A stretch of 64,000 bases of DNA, from the NCBI GenBank assembly GCA_016720115.1, contig JADJXT010000001.1:930001-994000 (forward strand), given 5' to 3'. Positions 6,644 through 15,712 of this stretch are shown piece by piece (the first letter of the stretch is position 1; every line of letters starts with the position of its first letter). Position numbers and translations under genes: made by a program. The DNA comes from Sphingomonadales bacterium. Its GTDB lineage: Bacteria; Pseudomonadota; Alphaproteobacteria; Sphingomonadales; Sphingomonadaceae. The notes below the pieces were generated by a model. The model saw only the letters and a program-made list of their open reading frames with translations. It did not search any database and was not told where the DNA came from.

Positions 6644-8256
6644 ACCGGCTCTCCAGCTTCGCGCGCGCGCGCCAGCAGCGTTGCTTCGGCATGTGGGACG
6701 CTGCGATAGGCATAGACAAGCAACGCCATGGCCACCGGTGCTACGCCGATCAGCGACAGGATACCGGTTCGCAGATCGCCGACAATCTTGCCATCGACCA
6801 TCGTGCCGGTCAGATCGGCGATCTGACCCACCATATAAGGTCCGAAGCCAAGCCCGATGAGCGTGGTTGCGAGGAAGAAAACCGCTGTCGCAGTTCCGCG
6901 CATTCTGGGCAGGACAAGGTCTTGCGTAGTGGCCGCTGCCGCGCCCAGCGCCGAACTGCCCAAGGCACCAGCAAGGAAATTCATGGCGTAGAAGATTACC
7001 CCGCTGGTGGTGGTGAAGGCGATCCAGATCGGAATAATCGGGCCAAGGACGCCGATCATTATGACCAGAATACGCCCCGCCGGATTGCGCGTACGCAGAT
7101 AGTCGGCCAGCCTCCCTCCGAGGATAACGCCCAGGAATCCGCTTAACGCCGCCAAAGCCCCCAGCCAGAAGGCCAATTGCTGGGGAGGCAGTTTGAGCAC
7201 TTTTTCTGCATAAGGTGCTGTCCAGAGCGCGAGGCCGTATGACGCAAGCGCAACAAGGCCATAACCCAATGAAGTGCAGAGGAATGCCGGTGTTCCCCAG
7301 ATCAGCCGGAACGTAGCGGGATCGCGCGCGCGCAGGTTGGTTGCCCAGGAAAAGACCGCGTAAAAGCCGACTGCAACCGCCGACCATTGCGGGATATTGC
7401 CCGTCAACCCGATCATAAGCCACGCAAAGGCTCCCAATGCGCCCGCTGCAAAAAGATTAAGCGCCAGCGCGCTCATGCTGCGGCGGGCAGCGCCGATCAA
7501 CGTGAAGGGCGGTACAATGGTGGAGAGATCATGCAGAAAATCGCGGAAAGGCGTCGGCGACATCGCTACCGGCGTGTCGTCCATAACGCCACGCGCGGGC
7601 TCCCGAAGGCTCAACACCCAGAGCGCGACCAGCAGGCCCGGTACACCGACTGCAAGAAAGGCAGCTTGCCAGCCGACCAGCCCCAGCGGGCCGCCGGCAG
7701 GATATGCAAGGTTCCAGCTTTCCTTGATCGACGCTCCGATAAACAGCGAAACGCCGCCACCCAAATACAGGCCAGACGAATAAATCGCGAGTGCGGTGGC
7801 GCGTTGCCGCTTGGGGAAATAGTCTGAAATCAGCGAATAGGCCGATGGGCTGGCCGTTGCCTCGCCTATGCCAACGCCCATCCGGGCAAGGCCCAATTGC
7901 GCGCCATTTTTGGCAAGTCCCGAAATCACGGTCATCGCTGACCAGAGTGTGAGGCCGATACTCAGCAGCCTTGTCCGGTTCCAGTTGTCAGCCAGCCTGC
8001 CCAGCGGGATGCCGAACAAAGCGTAGAAAACACCAAAGGCAGCACCGCCGAGAAATCCTATTTGTGCATTATCCAGGCCAAAATGCGCCTGGATATCGAC
8101 CACCAGAATGCTGACAATCTGCCGATCAATGAAATTCAGGATGTAAACGACGACAAGGACGCCGAGGACGTACCAGCTATAGCCGGTTGCCGATTTTTCT
8201 TCCTGGACGCTGGCGTTTTCAATCGACTCCCCACCGCTTGCTGCGCTCAACGTCAT
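6640..8256 (-). CDS. MFS transporter, spinster-like
   Basis: 538 residues with about 12 hydrophobic segments. The first helix contains YILNFIDRQIVSIL, and GRLADNWNRTRLL between helices 2 and 3 is the MFS motif A; both are typical of spinster-type carriers. Sphingomonads hold many paralogues of this subfamily, often near lipid, bile-acid or aromatic catabolic genes; substrates are mostly unknown. It lies upstream of, and on the same strand as, the long-chain acyl-CoA dehydrogenase, with 80 bases between them that hold two candidate operators, so the two genes may be separately controlled. It is divergent from the phosphatase gene. Family call is secure; cargo is unknown. Confidence 0.9.
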   Translation of the reverse strand: MTLSAASGGESIENASVQEEKSATGYSWYVLGVLVVVYILNFIDRQIVSILVVDIQAHFGLDNAQIGFLGGAAFGVFYALFGIPLGRLADNWNRTRLLSIGLTLWSAMTVISGLAKNGAQLGLARMGVGIGEATASPSAYSLISDYFPKRQRATALAIYSSGLYLGGGVSLFIGASIKESWNLAYPAGGPLGLVGWQAAFLAVGVPGLLVALWVLSLREPARGVMDDTPVAMSPTPFRDFLHDLSTIVPPFTLIGAARRSMSALALNLFAAGALGAFAWLMIGLTGNIPQWSAVAVGFYAVFSWATNLRARDPATFRLIWGTPAFLCTSLGYGLVALASYGLALWTAPYAEKVLKLPPQQLAFWLGALAALSGFLGVILGGRLADYLRTRNPAGRILVIMIGVLGPIIPIWIAFTTTSGVIFYAMNFLAGALGSSALGAAAATTQDLVLPRMRGTATAVFFLATTLIGLGFGPYMVGQIADLTGTMVDGKIVGDLRTGILSLIGVAPVAMALLVYAYRSVPHAEATLLARAREAGEPV

Positions 8257-8331
8257 TCTCCTCGCTTGTCTCTCGGTCGCGCCATGGGCTAGCAGAGGCT
8301 ATGCAAAGCGCAAGCAGGTAAAGGAGCGGCG

Positions 8332-8799
8332 GTGGCGGTTTCGGTGTTGATGGTGTGTCTGGGTAATATCTGCCGGTCGCCGCTGGCTGAAACAGCATTG
8401 CGCCACCATGCGGATGAGCGGGATTTCGACCTGTTCGTCGATTCAGCCGGAACCGGGGACTGGCATGTCGGCCATCCGCCCGACGACCGTGCGCAGGAAG
8501 TCGCGCTCCGGCTGGGAGGTCTCGACATAAGCGGGCTGCGTGCCCGTCAGGTGATGCGGGGCGATTTTTACCGCTTCGACCATATTGTCGCGATGGATGC
8601 TGACAATCGCCGGAATCTGGAACGGCTCGCCCCTGCGGATGGCGGGGCCCGGCTCTCGCTGCTGCTTGATCACCTGCCGGGCCGCAAAGGCCATGCCGTC
8701 GCCGATCCCTATTATGGAGATCGCGCCGATTTCGAAGCCTGCTGGCATGATGTGAACAATGCCACACGCGCATTGGCGGAGTGGCTTGCCGGACACTGA
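8332..8799 (+). CDS. Low-molecular-weight protein-tyrosine phosphatase
   Basis: 155 residues. The N-terminal P-loop CLGNICRS fits C-X5-R-S, and DPYYG near the C-terminus supplies the general-acid Asp, so both catalytic elements are present. It removes phosphate from tyrosine residues, often in control of exopolysaccharide or stress pathways. No tyrosine kinase or capsule gene is near, so the partner is unknown. The GTG at 8332 is chosen as start because AAGGAGCGG lies at ideal spacing and the first strand follows at once. Arsenate reductase of the same fold is less likely, as the arsenate-specific Cys pair is absent. Confidence 0.92.
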   Translation: MAVSVLMVCLGNICRSPLAETALRHHADERDFDLFVDSAGTGDWHVGHPPDDRAQEVALRLGGLDISGLRARQVMRGDFYRFDHIVAMDADNRRNLERLAPADGGARLSLLLDHLPGRKGHAVADPYYGDRADFEACWHDVNNATRALAEWLAGH

Positions 8800-8923
8800 A
8801 TTTCTTCCGCCCGAAGCATATTACGGCAACGCCTTGTCCGGTTTTTCTTGAAACCGGAGTGGTTTCATCCGATATTACAGGCCAAGGCGGCTATGGTGCC
8901 GCTATTTTGAGGAGACGTTTGAA

Positions 8924-9661
8924 ATGGCTGAATGGTCTGATCCGCGGGCAACGCAAACCGGCGCGGGCGTTACCATTGATGGCAAGCCGATTGCCTCGAC
9001 GGCAGTCGACGCCGGGCTGCGCGCCCATATGCTCAAGGTTTACAACTACATGGCGTCGGGCGTTTTGCTGACCGGCATCGTGGCAATGCTGTTTGCCAAT
9101 AGCGGCATGGCTGCGCAGGTGATGGCAACGCCGTTGCGCTGGTTGATCATCCTGTCGCCGCTCGCCTTCATCATGGTGATGAGCTTTGGCATGAACAAGC
9201 TGTCGACCGGCGCCCTTCAGGCGATGTTCTGGGCCTTTGCCACCGTCATGGGCCTGTCGATGTCGACGATTTTCCTTGTTTATTCAGGGGAATCGATCGC
9301 TCGCACCTTCTTTGTGACGGCGGCTGCCTTCGCATCGCTCAGCCTGTGGGGTTACACCACGAAAAAGGATCTGACCGGTTGGGGCAGCTTCCTGATCATG
9401 GGTGTGGTCGGCCTGCTGCTTGCGTCGATCGTCAACATCTTCCTCGGATCGAGCACCATGGGCTGGGTAATCAGCTTCCTCGGCGTGCTGATCTTCGCGG
9501 GCCTGACGGCCTATGATACTCAGCGTATCAAGAGCGAATATTTCTACTTCGCTGGCCATGAAGCGCTCGGCAAGATCGCGATCATGGGGGCGCTGAACCT
9601 GTATCTGGACTTTGTGAACATGTTCCAGTTCCTGCTCAGCTTCCTCGGCGACCGGGACTGA
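8924..9661 (+). CDS. Bax inhibitor-1/YccA family inner-membrane protein
   Basis: 245 residues with about seven transmembrane segments after a hydrophilic N-terminus of some 35 residues. The family signature GLTAYDTQRIK is followed by a last membrane segment in LDFVNMFQFLLSFLG. Bacterial relatives include YccA, which restrains FtsH, and YbhL; some members leak calcium. FtsH is encoded about 47 kb away in this window, so a link is possible but not shown by context. The start follows TGAGGAGACG. The gene is monocistronic, ending at a good terminator (9682-9719). Confidence 0.93.
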   Translation: MAEWSDPRATQTGAGVTIDGKPIASTAVDAGLRAHMLKVYNYMASGVLLTGIVAMLFANSGMAAQVMATPLRWLIILSPLAFIMVMSFGMNKLSTGALQAMFWAFATVMGLSMSTIFLVYSGESIARTFFVTAAAFASLSLWGYTTKKDLTGWGSFLIMGVVGLLLASIVNIFLGSSTMGWVISFLGVLIFAGLTAYDTQRIKSEYFYFAGHEALGKIAIMGALNLYLDFVNMFQFLLSFLGDRD

Positions 9662-9681
9662 TCCAGGCGGGTTTGAACATG

Positions 9682-9719
9682 AAAAAGGGCCCGGCGGGAA
9701 ACCGCTGGGCCTTTTTCTT
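9682..9719 (+). terminator. Intrinsic terminator after the Bax inhibitor-1 gene
   Basis: A GC-rich stem (AAGGGCCCGGCGG / CCGCTGGGCCTT) with a GAAA loop and one bulge is followed by TTTTTCTTT, about 20 bases after the stop codon. Confidence 0.85.
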
Positions 9720-9809
9720 TGCGCAGTTCGGCGCTGGCCACTTTATTTTCCGGCGTTAATCGTGTTGACAGCCTGAAACGTTACAATGGGTTCGCGGAGT
9801 TATTTGAAA

Positions 9810-10517
9810 ATGGGTAAATTTGGCAGGGGAATATTGATCGTCGGTTTGACGTTGGTGGCTGCTGGCTGTGCGCCGGCGCCCAAGCCGGTCGTTGTGCATA
9901 AGCCGGTTGCTCCGCCTCCCGCCCCCGCAATTCCGCCAATGCCGCTGCCCCCGGGCGGCGCGGCTGTGACAATGAAAGTGCCGCCGCTGGGTACCGACGG
10001 CGTTCGGACAACGCCCAATCGCAGCCTGACGCGCGAAGAGAATATCTGGCACCTGCGTTCGGGCCTGAATGTTGCCGCGCTCAACTGTCAGGGGCCGGTC
10101 TGGGGAGAGATTGCGCAGAATTACAACCGTTTCCTGCAGGTTCACAAAAGCCGGCTTGCGCAGTCGAACAAGTCGGTCGATTCCGAATATGTGAAACGTT
10201 TTCCAGGGCAGAATGGCTTGCGCGTGCGTGACACAAGGATGACCGACCTTTACAATTATTTTGCGCTGCCGCCGGTGCGGGCCGAGTTTTGCGACAAATC
10301 GCTGGCGAAATCGCGTGAGATTGTTAACTTGCCATCGACGGCGCTGCCAGAATATTCCTTTGGCGCGCTTGCCGATCTCGACGCTGTCTTCATCAATTTT
10401 TTCAACGCTTTCGAACAATATAAGGTCGATATCGTGGAGTGGAATGCACGTTATGGCCCCCAGCCTGTCGCGCAAGCATATGCCCCTGTAAGCGTTTCTT
10501 CAGCAACGACCAAATAG
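9810..10517 (+). CDS. Putative lipoprotein of unknown function
   Basis: 235 residues from the ATG at 9810, chosen because GCGGAG precedes it and the signal peptide then reads naturally; an ATG at 9786 adds eight residues. A lipobox LVAAGC follows a hydrophobic stretch, so lipidation at Cys about residue 19 is expected. A Pro-rich linker (about residues 22-50) is followed by a globular domain with two Cys and many aromatic residues, including AEFCDKSLAKSREI. I do not recognise a named domain. It probably sits on the inner leaflet of the outer membrane. It is convergent with the CBS protein. Confidence 0.75.
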   Translation: MGKFGRGILIVGLTLVAAGCAPAPKPVVVHKPVAPPPAPAIPPMPLPPGGAAVTMKVPPLGTDGVRTTPNRSLTREENIWHLRSGLNVAALNCQGPVWGEIAQNYNRFLQVHKSRLAQSNKSVDSEYVKRFPGQNGLRVRDTRMTDLYNYFALPPVRAEFCDKSLAKSREIVNLPSTALPEYSFGALADLDAVFINFFNAFEQYKVDIVEWNARYGPQPVAQAYAPVSVSSATTK

Positions 10518-10526
10518 ACGCCGGTT

Positions 10527-10955
10527 TCAGGCCATCTGGATATAGTCCCGCATCGCAGAGGCTTCGGCTTCGATTTTCTCGATGCGGTACTTTACAAGGT
10601 CACCGATTGAGACAAATCCCGAAATCTGGACGCCGTCCGCGACCGGCAGGTGGCGTATGCGCCTGCGTGTCATCAGCGACAGGGCGGACAGCACCGGCGT
10701 GTCAGCCGTGACGGTAATTGCAGGTGCCGTCATCACATCGCCGACCCGCTTTGCCATCAGTGCTGCGCCGTGGCTTGCAAGCCCGTAAATAACATCGCGT
10801 TCGGAAAATATGCCGAGCACCTCGCCATTTTCAACCACTGGCAATGCACCGATCCGCTTTTCAGCGAGTCGCGCGACCACGGACTCTACCAGTTCGTCCG
10901 GAGATGCCGTGAAAACCGCCCCTTCGCGGCCCTGCAGGATGATAGCAATCGTCAT
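10527..10955 (-). CDS. CBS-domain-pair protein
   Basis: 142 residues forming a tandem CBS (Bateman) module. The first repeat ends IGALPVVENGEVLGIFSERDVI and the second ends RHLPVADG through GFVSIGDLVKYRI. Such stand-alone pairs bind adenine nucleotides and usually regulate another protein. The ATG at 10955 is preferred because GGAGGA precedes it; an ATG at 10988 would add eleven residues and lacks such a site. It diverges from the small membrane protein gene. The regulated partner is unknown. Confidence 0.88.
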   Translation of the reverse strand: MTIAIILQGREGAVFTASPDELVESVVARLAEKRIGALPVVENGEVLGIFSERDVIYGLASHGAALMAKRVGDVMTAPAITVTADTPVLSALSLMTRRRIRHLPVADGVQISGFVSIGDLVKYRIEKIEAEASAMRDYIQMA

Positions 10956-11016
10956 CGCGTCCTCCCAATCGTCTTGCTCCGCAGACATTCATAGCATAGA
11001 CGCGGCGCAGGATAAA

Positions 11017-11316
11017 ATGACTCGACCTTCCCGCCTCGACAATCCCGAATATGCTGCCTTCGCCTGGGCGCGCTACAAGCGGCTTATGGCATGGATGTTT
11101 GCCTTCACCCTGGTCGTTACAGGCGCTGCATTGGGCTTCTTCTGGTACCAATATGGAATGGTTTCCATCCACCTCTACATTGCAACGGCCATTGCCATCA
11201 TCTTTTCGGTCATGCTGACGTCGGCGTTGATGGGGCTGGTTTTCCTATCCAGCGGTACAGGGCATGATGAAGCCATTGACGATCCCTTTGCCGATCTTGC
11301 GGACGAGGATGAATGA
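11017..11316 (+). CDS. Small two-helix membrane protein of unknown function
   Basis: 99 residues with two predicted membrane segments: MFAFTLVVTGAALGFFWY, and a second starting LYIATAIAIIFSVML. An acidic C-terminal tail (DPFADLADEDE) follows. No named domain is recognised, though similar short proteins accompany thioesterases in sphingomonads. The start is the first ATG that avoids antisense-like sequence; its ribosome-binding site is weak (CAGGA). The stop overlaps the next ATG by four bases, so it is likely co-translated with the YciA-like thioesterase. Confidence 0.7.
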   Translation: MTRPSRLDNPEYAAFAWARYKRLMAWMFAFTLVVTGAALGFFWYQYGMVSIHLYIATAIAIIFSVMLTSALMGLVFLSSGTGHDEAIDDPFADLADEDE

Positions 11317-11711
11317 CCAAAACCGTGCATAATCTGCCGGTGAGAGGCGACCCGATACTCCGCGTCGTGCCGCGCCCGGCCGATATCAACGCCAACGGAC
11401 ATATTTTTGGCGGCTGGGTGCTCGCCCAGATGGACATTGCCGGCGGCATCATCGCTGGCCGGATTGCCGAAGGGCCGTGCGCCACCGTTGCCATCGACAA
11501 GATGGAATTCATCGCGCCTATCCTGCTGCGCGACATCATCTCGGTTTACGCGTCGCTGGAGCGGCGCGGGCGCACATCGATGGCGATCAAGATTGAGGTG
11601 ATCGCGACCCGCGATCGTGGTGAGCAGGAAGTGAAGGTGACCGAAGGGCTGTTCACCTTCGTCGCGCTGGACGAACAGCATCGCCCCCGGCCACTGCCCG
11701 AGCAGCGTTAG
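11313..11711 (+). CDS. Acyl-CoA thioesterase, YciA/acot-like
   Basis: 132 residues with a single hotdog domain. INANGHIFGGWVLAQMD is the YciA-type signature containing the catalytic Asn and Asp, and VAIDKMEFIAPI follows. YciA hydrolyses many short to long acyl-CoAs in the cytoplasm. It is translationally coupled to the membrane protein before it and convergent with the DUF4139 gene, ten bases apart. Confidence 0.9.
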   Translation: MTKTVHNLPVRGDPILRVVPRPADINANGHIFGGWVLAQMDIAGGIIAGRIAEGPCATVAIDKMEFIAPILLRDIISVYASLERRGRTSMAIKIEVIATRDRGEQEVKVTEGLFTFVALDEQHRPRPLPEQR

Positions 11712-11721
11712 CCTTTCATCT

Positions 11722-13302
11722 TCAGTTTTCCAGCTTCAGTTCATAGCGGAAACTGGCCTCGCCATTGGCATTTACGGTCGCCTTCCACGTCGGAACGCCG
11801 TCGATCTTTGCAATGCCCTTGGGCGTACCGCGCAGCTCGAAGGGAATTTCGATTTCCACATTCACCGGCTCGTTACGGGCGTTGGTGATATCGACCTTGT
11901 ATCTTTGCTTCTCGCCCGTGCCGCTGATTTGCGTGACCGAAAACCGGACATCCGACGATTGGCCTATGGCCATTTCGATTTCGTCGCCAATTGCACGGTC
12001 TTTCAACGTTGATTGCCCCGCCAGCAGGGGGCCGAAATCGCTGTCTTCGAATAGCATGACCTGCCCCGATGGCATGGGAAGGCCAAGGCCCTTTTCCTTC
12101 CGGTTTTCGCCCCGGAACAGGATGGTCATCGGCAGGCTGGTGCCGTCTCCCGAATGATTGTCGATATTGGCGGTGTAGAGCCGGTCAAAAGACGTCCCCG
12201 GCTTCACGATCATCGCGACCTGTTTTTGCCCTTTCGCATTGACGGTAACGGGTTCCGGAACGCGATAGAGTTTGAGGTCGCCCAGATCCTCCTGCTGGGC
12301 AACCATCACCGCGACCGGGCTTGCCAGCGCCTCAGCCTTTCTCATGCGTGAGCCGGTTACCACGATATTCTCGGCATCCGCCATTTCATAGGCCATGGGG
12401 GCCGGCGGTGGGGCAGGGGGCGGTATATTGGGCAAATAGCCAAGGTTGAACGGCACCTGATGGGTGCGCTGCACCGGCCAGCATTTAAGGTTGAGCCCGC
12501 CGCCGGTAGGGCGCGGTTGCGCACCGCGGCGTTCGCGATTGGGTTCCCCTGCGACAGCCATCGTATTGGCATTCAGGAAACTCTGGTTGCCGCCATTGGC
12601 CAGCGTCAGCCAGGCAAAGATATCAATCTTTCCCTTGCCGGTTGTGCCATCGTCCTGTTGTTTTGCCTGCGCGACATAATTGGCCTGCCAGTCGAAACCA
12701 GACGCCATATAAGTCAGTGTCAGCTTTGCCGTTACCGGAGCATCGCTATGTGTGATCACCGACAATGTCGGTTTGGCCGAAAGGTCTTGTGGCACGCCGC
12801 CATATTGCATCCGCTCCGGAAGGCCCGTGCAATGCAGCGCCTCAAACCCGTTTGCGGTCTGCAACACCACGCCGCCATTCGGCCCGGCCGTGATGACCGC
12901 CTGTTGCTCACGAACCTTGCCGGTGGCCTTGTCAGTACGGGTCAATGTGACTTCGCGCTTCAGATAGGCATCGACCAGCCCCGATGGCGAGAGCAAGCGC
13001 GCATCGCGGTTCTTCTCCTTCACGCCTTTGGGAAGGCCGGTTACGATGGCGCTTTCGGGAAACATTCCCTCCGCTACGCCTTCGAACCGGATGAGGCTTT
13101 CGCCTGCCGGAATCGTCACAGTCCGGGTTTCGGTGATCAGTGCATAGCCCTGCGGCCAATTCTTGTTGATCGGCGCCTCGCCCCGGCCGGTGGCCCGATA
13201 AACCGTCAATGAAACCGTTTCGGGCGCGTCGGAAACGGCAATGGTCTGCGCCGCCAGCGGAGCGGCGCACCCGGTGAGCAGCAGGGCAATGCAAGCCCGC
13301 AT
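11722..13302 (-). CDS. DUF4139 family envelope protein with TonB-box-like insertion
   Basis: 526 residues. A signal peptide (ALLLTGCAAPLAAQ) can be read as a lipobox with Cys at 12 or as a type I signal cut after AAQ. The body is a DUF4139 (mucoidy inhibitor A-like) beta-rich domain. The second half begins after a proline-rich linker (PPPAPPPAP) and the segment ENIVVTGSRMRKAEALASPV at about residues 307-327. That segment looks just like the start of a sphingomonad TonB-dependent receptor plug and is absent from the tandem paralogue. Function is unknown; it is probably periplasmic or outer-membrane attached. It lies seven bases downstream of its paralogue and so is in the same operon. Confidence 0.82.
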   Translation of the reverse strand: MRACIALLLTGCAAPLAAQTIAVSDAPETVSLTVYRATGRGEAPINKNWPQGYALITETRTVTIPAGESLIRFEGVAEGMFPESAIVTGLPKGVKEKNRDARLLSPSGLVDAYLKREVTLTRTDKATGKVREQQAVITAGPNGGVVLQTANGFEALHCTGLPERMQYGGVPQDLSAKPTLSVITHSDAPVTAKLTLTYMASGFDWQANYVAQAKQQDDGTTGKGKIDIFAWLTLANGGNQSFLNANTMAVAGEPNRERRGAQPRPTGGGLNLKCWPVQRTHQVPFNLGYLPNIPPPAPPPAPMAYEMADAENIVVTGSRMRKAEALASPVAVMVAQQEDLGDLKLYRVPEPVTVNAKGQKQVAMIVKPGTSFDRLYTANIDNHSGDGTSLPMTILFRGENRKEKGLGLPMPSGQVMLFEDSDFGPLLAGQSTLKDRAIGDEIEMAIGQSSDVRFSVTQISGTGEKQRYKVDITNARNEPVNVEIEIPFELRGTPKGIAKIDGVPTWKATVNANGEASFRYELKLEN

Positions 13303-13309
13303 GACGCCC

Positions 13310-14719
13310 TCAATACCGGCTGTCGAATGTCGCTGTCAGCGTCGCCTTGCCATTGGCCGGAACGGCAATGCTCCATTCGACGCGATCAGCCGAAACCCGC
13401 TTGCCTTCCTGGCTTTGTTCGGTGATGCGAACATCGCCCCACAGGCCATTTTGTCCCAGATCGACGGTGATGGGATTGTTGCGGGCATTGGTCAGTTCAT
13501 ACTGCATCTTTGTTTTCCAGCGACTAGAACTGATGCGCGTGCGCTCAACGACTATCGTTTTGACCTTCACGTCGAATGCGTCGCCGGTGCGGATCGACAT
13601 TTGCGAACCCATCGGCGTGGCTTCGATCATGCTTTCGCCGATAAATTGCGGATCGCCGCGCTTGTCGCGCATATACACACGCATCGTGCCTGCAGGCAGC
13701 TGGTCGCCTAGGCCACCAGCGCGCGAGGTCGAGAATTTGAGTACCGAAGCAGCGCTTGCGGCCTCGTTGGTTGCCAGCCAGCCATTGTTGAACTCGTAAG
13801 TGCTGCGGGCCGGTGCCGCCTTTACGTCGAGGAAGCTGACCTGCTTTTGCTGCGCATTGGCAATCGTCGTGCGCTCGGCGAGCGGGTAGAGATAATAATC
13901 GCCCAGACGTTCGCGGTCGTTGCTTTCGGTTCCCGCCTCATCAATCGTTCCGGTCGACGGATTCCAGGGCGTGGTATATTTGCGCCGTCCACCGCCAGCA
14001 TTGGGATTGCCCGCAACCAGAAGGACGTTGGCGTTTGAATAGTCTGTGCCGGTATTGTTGGTCAGCGTCACCCATCCCTGCACGTCGATGGTCTGCTTGG
14101 CATCATCGAACAGCGTCACATAATCGGATGTCCAGCCCAGACCGGGGGTCAGATAGGTCAGCGTTGTCGGCGTGACACCGCCTTTCGATTCCAGCGTGAC
14201 CGAGAGCGTCGGGCGCGCACGCAGATTGGGCGGCACCTTGTCAAAAATCACGCGCACCGGAAGGCCGTCGTCGCGCAGCACTTCGATGGTGTTGCCGATC
14301 TGCAATACCACGCCGCCATTGGCCGCCAGCACCTTTGCAGCGATCCGAACTTCCGCACCGGTTGCCGGATTGGTGCGGATCAGCGTCACGGTCTGGCCGA
14401 CCGCCTTTTCCATCAGCTTGGCGGGGGTCAGCAGGTCGTAATCGAAATTCTGCTCGACTATGCCAATGCCGGGGCCCGTCAGCGTCACTGTTTCGGCGCG
14501 GATTTGCGCGGAAACGTCAGGAAATTCCTGTTTGGAACGACCGGCGGGCATGTTGAGCCGCCGCATATCCTGAACAAGGCTCTGCCCGTTCTGGTAGATC
14601 GTTACGGCGACGTCGCCCTGTGCGGTAGCACCGCCCGGAACGGCGACGGTTGTTGCATCTTGTGCGAGCAGGGGCGCAGCGAGCGCACCCCCTGCAAGCA
14701 AGAGCCAGGCTGCACGCAT
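13310..14719 (-). CDS. DUF4139 family envelope protein
   Basis: 469 residues with a clear signal peptide (AAWLLLAGGALAAPLLAQ). It aligns along its length with the protein encoded just downstream: both share GVVLQ, RARPTLSVTL/SAKPTLSVIT and the C-terminal MQYELTNARNNPI/YKVDITNARNEPV blocks, so this is a tandem duplication. DUF4139 proteins are secreted beta-rich proteins of unknown biochemical role. This copy lacks the VTGSR insertion. It is the first gene of the two-gene operon. Confidence 0.82.
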   Translation of the reverse strand: MRAAWLLLAGGALAAPLLAQDATTVAVPGGATAQGDVAVTIYQNGQSLVQDMRRLNMPAGRSKQEFPDVSAQIRAETVTLTGPGIGIVEQNFDYDLLTPAKLMEKAVGQTVTLIRTNPATGAEVRIAAKVLAANGGVVLQIGNTIEVLRDDGLPVRVIFDKVPPNLRARPTLSVTLESKGGVTPTTLTYLTPGLGWTSDYVTLFDDAKQTIDVQGWVTLTNNTGTDYSNANVLLVAGNPNAGGGRRKYTTPWNPSTGTIDEAGTESNDRERLGDYYLYPLAERTTIANAQQKQVSFLDVKAAPARSTYEFNNGWLATNEAASAASVLKFSTSRAGGLGDQLPAGTMRVYMRDKRGDPQFIGESMIEATPMGSQMSIRTGDAFDVKVKTIVVERTRISSSRWKTKMQYELTNARNNPITVDLGQNGLWGDVRITEQSQEGKRVSADRVEWSIAVPANGKATLTATFDSRY

Positions 14720-14819
14720 ATTGCTACTCCCCCGATAGTGGTCGCTATCAGATGAAGTATTTTTTCCAACATGACCAGAGCCTTAATGGCCCTGGGTGAG
14801 CTCTGCGGAATGTAGCGCC

Positions 14820-15521
14820 TTATTCAGCCGCGACGGTTTCGTCTTCTGCCGTTGCCTTGGGCTTGCGGGCACGCGGTTTGCGCGCAGGCTTTTCCTCGAC
14901 AATGACAACATCGCCCTCGTCATTGGCCGCACCGATAGCGGGCGGCAGCACGGCGAGATCAAGGCCCGAGTCCGCATTTTCGGTTTCATGAGCTTGCTGG
15001 CGGTCGTTGCGTTCATACCGGTCGTTGCGGTCGCGACGATTGCGATTGTTGTTACGATCATTCCGGTCGTTGCGCTGGTTACGCTCACGATTTTCATTGC
15101 GCGGCGGGCGACGGTCTTCGTCTTCGCTTTGACGCAGATCGGTTTCGATATCGACGCCGTCGGTGGCTTCGTCAGCGATTTCGCCGCCATCATTGTCGCG
15201 CTCTTCATCGCGCCAATCGCCGCCTTCGCGGTCGTCATTGCGCCATTCGCTGCGTTGCGGGCGGTTCTCTTCCTGACGGCTGCGGAAATCTGCCAGCACG
15301 CGGAAATAATGGTCGGCGAACTGATGGTAATATTCGGCCTGCACCCGGTCGCCATTCAATTGGGTATCCTGGGCCAGCTTCTTGTATTTTTCGAGCATCT
15401 GCGCAGCGTTGCCCCGCGCACGGTTGTCAATGCGATTCTGGTGATCATATCCGCTGCGGTTATTATTCTGCGCGCGATTATTACCCCGGCCGCGACGGCG
15501 GCTGGTCTGCCTGTTGTTCAT
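14820..15521 (-). CDS. DUF4167 domain-containing, RNA-binding-like protein
   Basis: 233 residues. The N-terminal block of about 75 residues (MNNRQTSRRRGRGNN, then NAAQMLEKYKKLAQDTQLNGDR and EYYHQFADHYFRV) is the DUF4167 domain found throughout alphaproteobacteria. The rest is low-complexity, with RNDRNDRN-type repeats and an Arg/Lys-Pro tail, suggesting nucleic-acid binding. The start at 15521 is chosen because the conserved domain begins there; in-frame sequence upstream is not conserved in character. It lies downstream of prmC on the same strand, the usual alphaproteobacterial order. Role unknown; a ribosome- or RNA-associated role is inferred. Confidence 0.85.
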   Translation of the reverse strand: MNNRQTSRRRGRGNNRAQNNNRSGYDHQNRIDNRARGNAAQMLEKYKKLAQDTQLNGDRVQAEYYHQFADHYFRVLADFRSRQEENRPQRSEWRNDDREGGDWRDEERDNDGGEIADEATDGVDIETDLRQSEDEDRRPPRNENRERNQRNDRNDRNNNRNRRDRNDRYERNDRQQAHETENADSGLDLAVLPPAIGAANDEGDVVIVEEKPARKPRARKPKATAEDETVAAE

Positions 15522-15712
15522 ATAGACTTTTCCGTCCTGATAAAAAGCAACCCAATTTCCGTGTGTTGTGTCCTCAACGCGACCGCCCTGTGCGGTCCCC
15601 CTCAAAGTCGTCGATGCGTTGGGGCAGCTTCCCTAAAAGGGCCGGTTTCCGGCCACATCGCAGTGAAGCTAGGTCGCTCCTAGTCCCTCATTTCCGCGAT
15701 TCCAAGCAAAAT

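Noticed and set aside
12315..12450. A TonB-dependent receptor, suggested by VTGSR.
   Set aside because: There is no plug continuation or 22-strand barrel; the rest of the protein is DUF4139.
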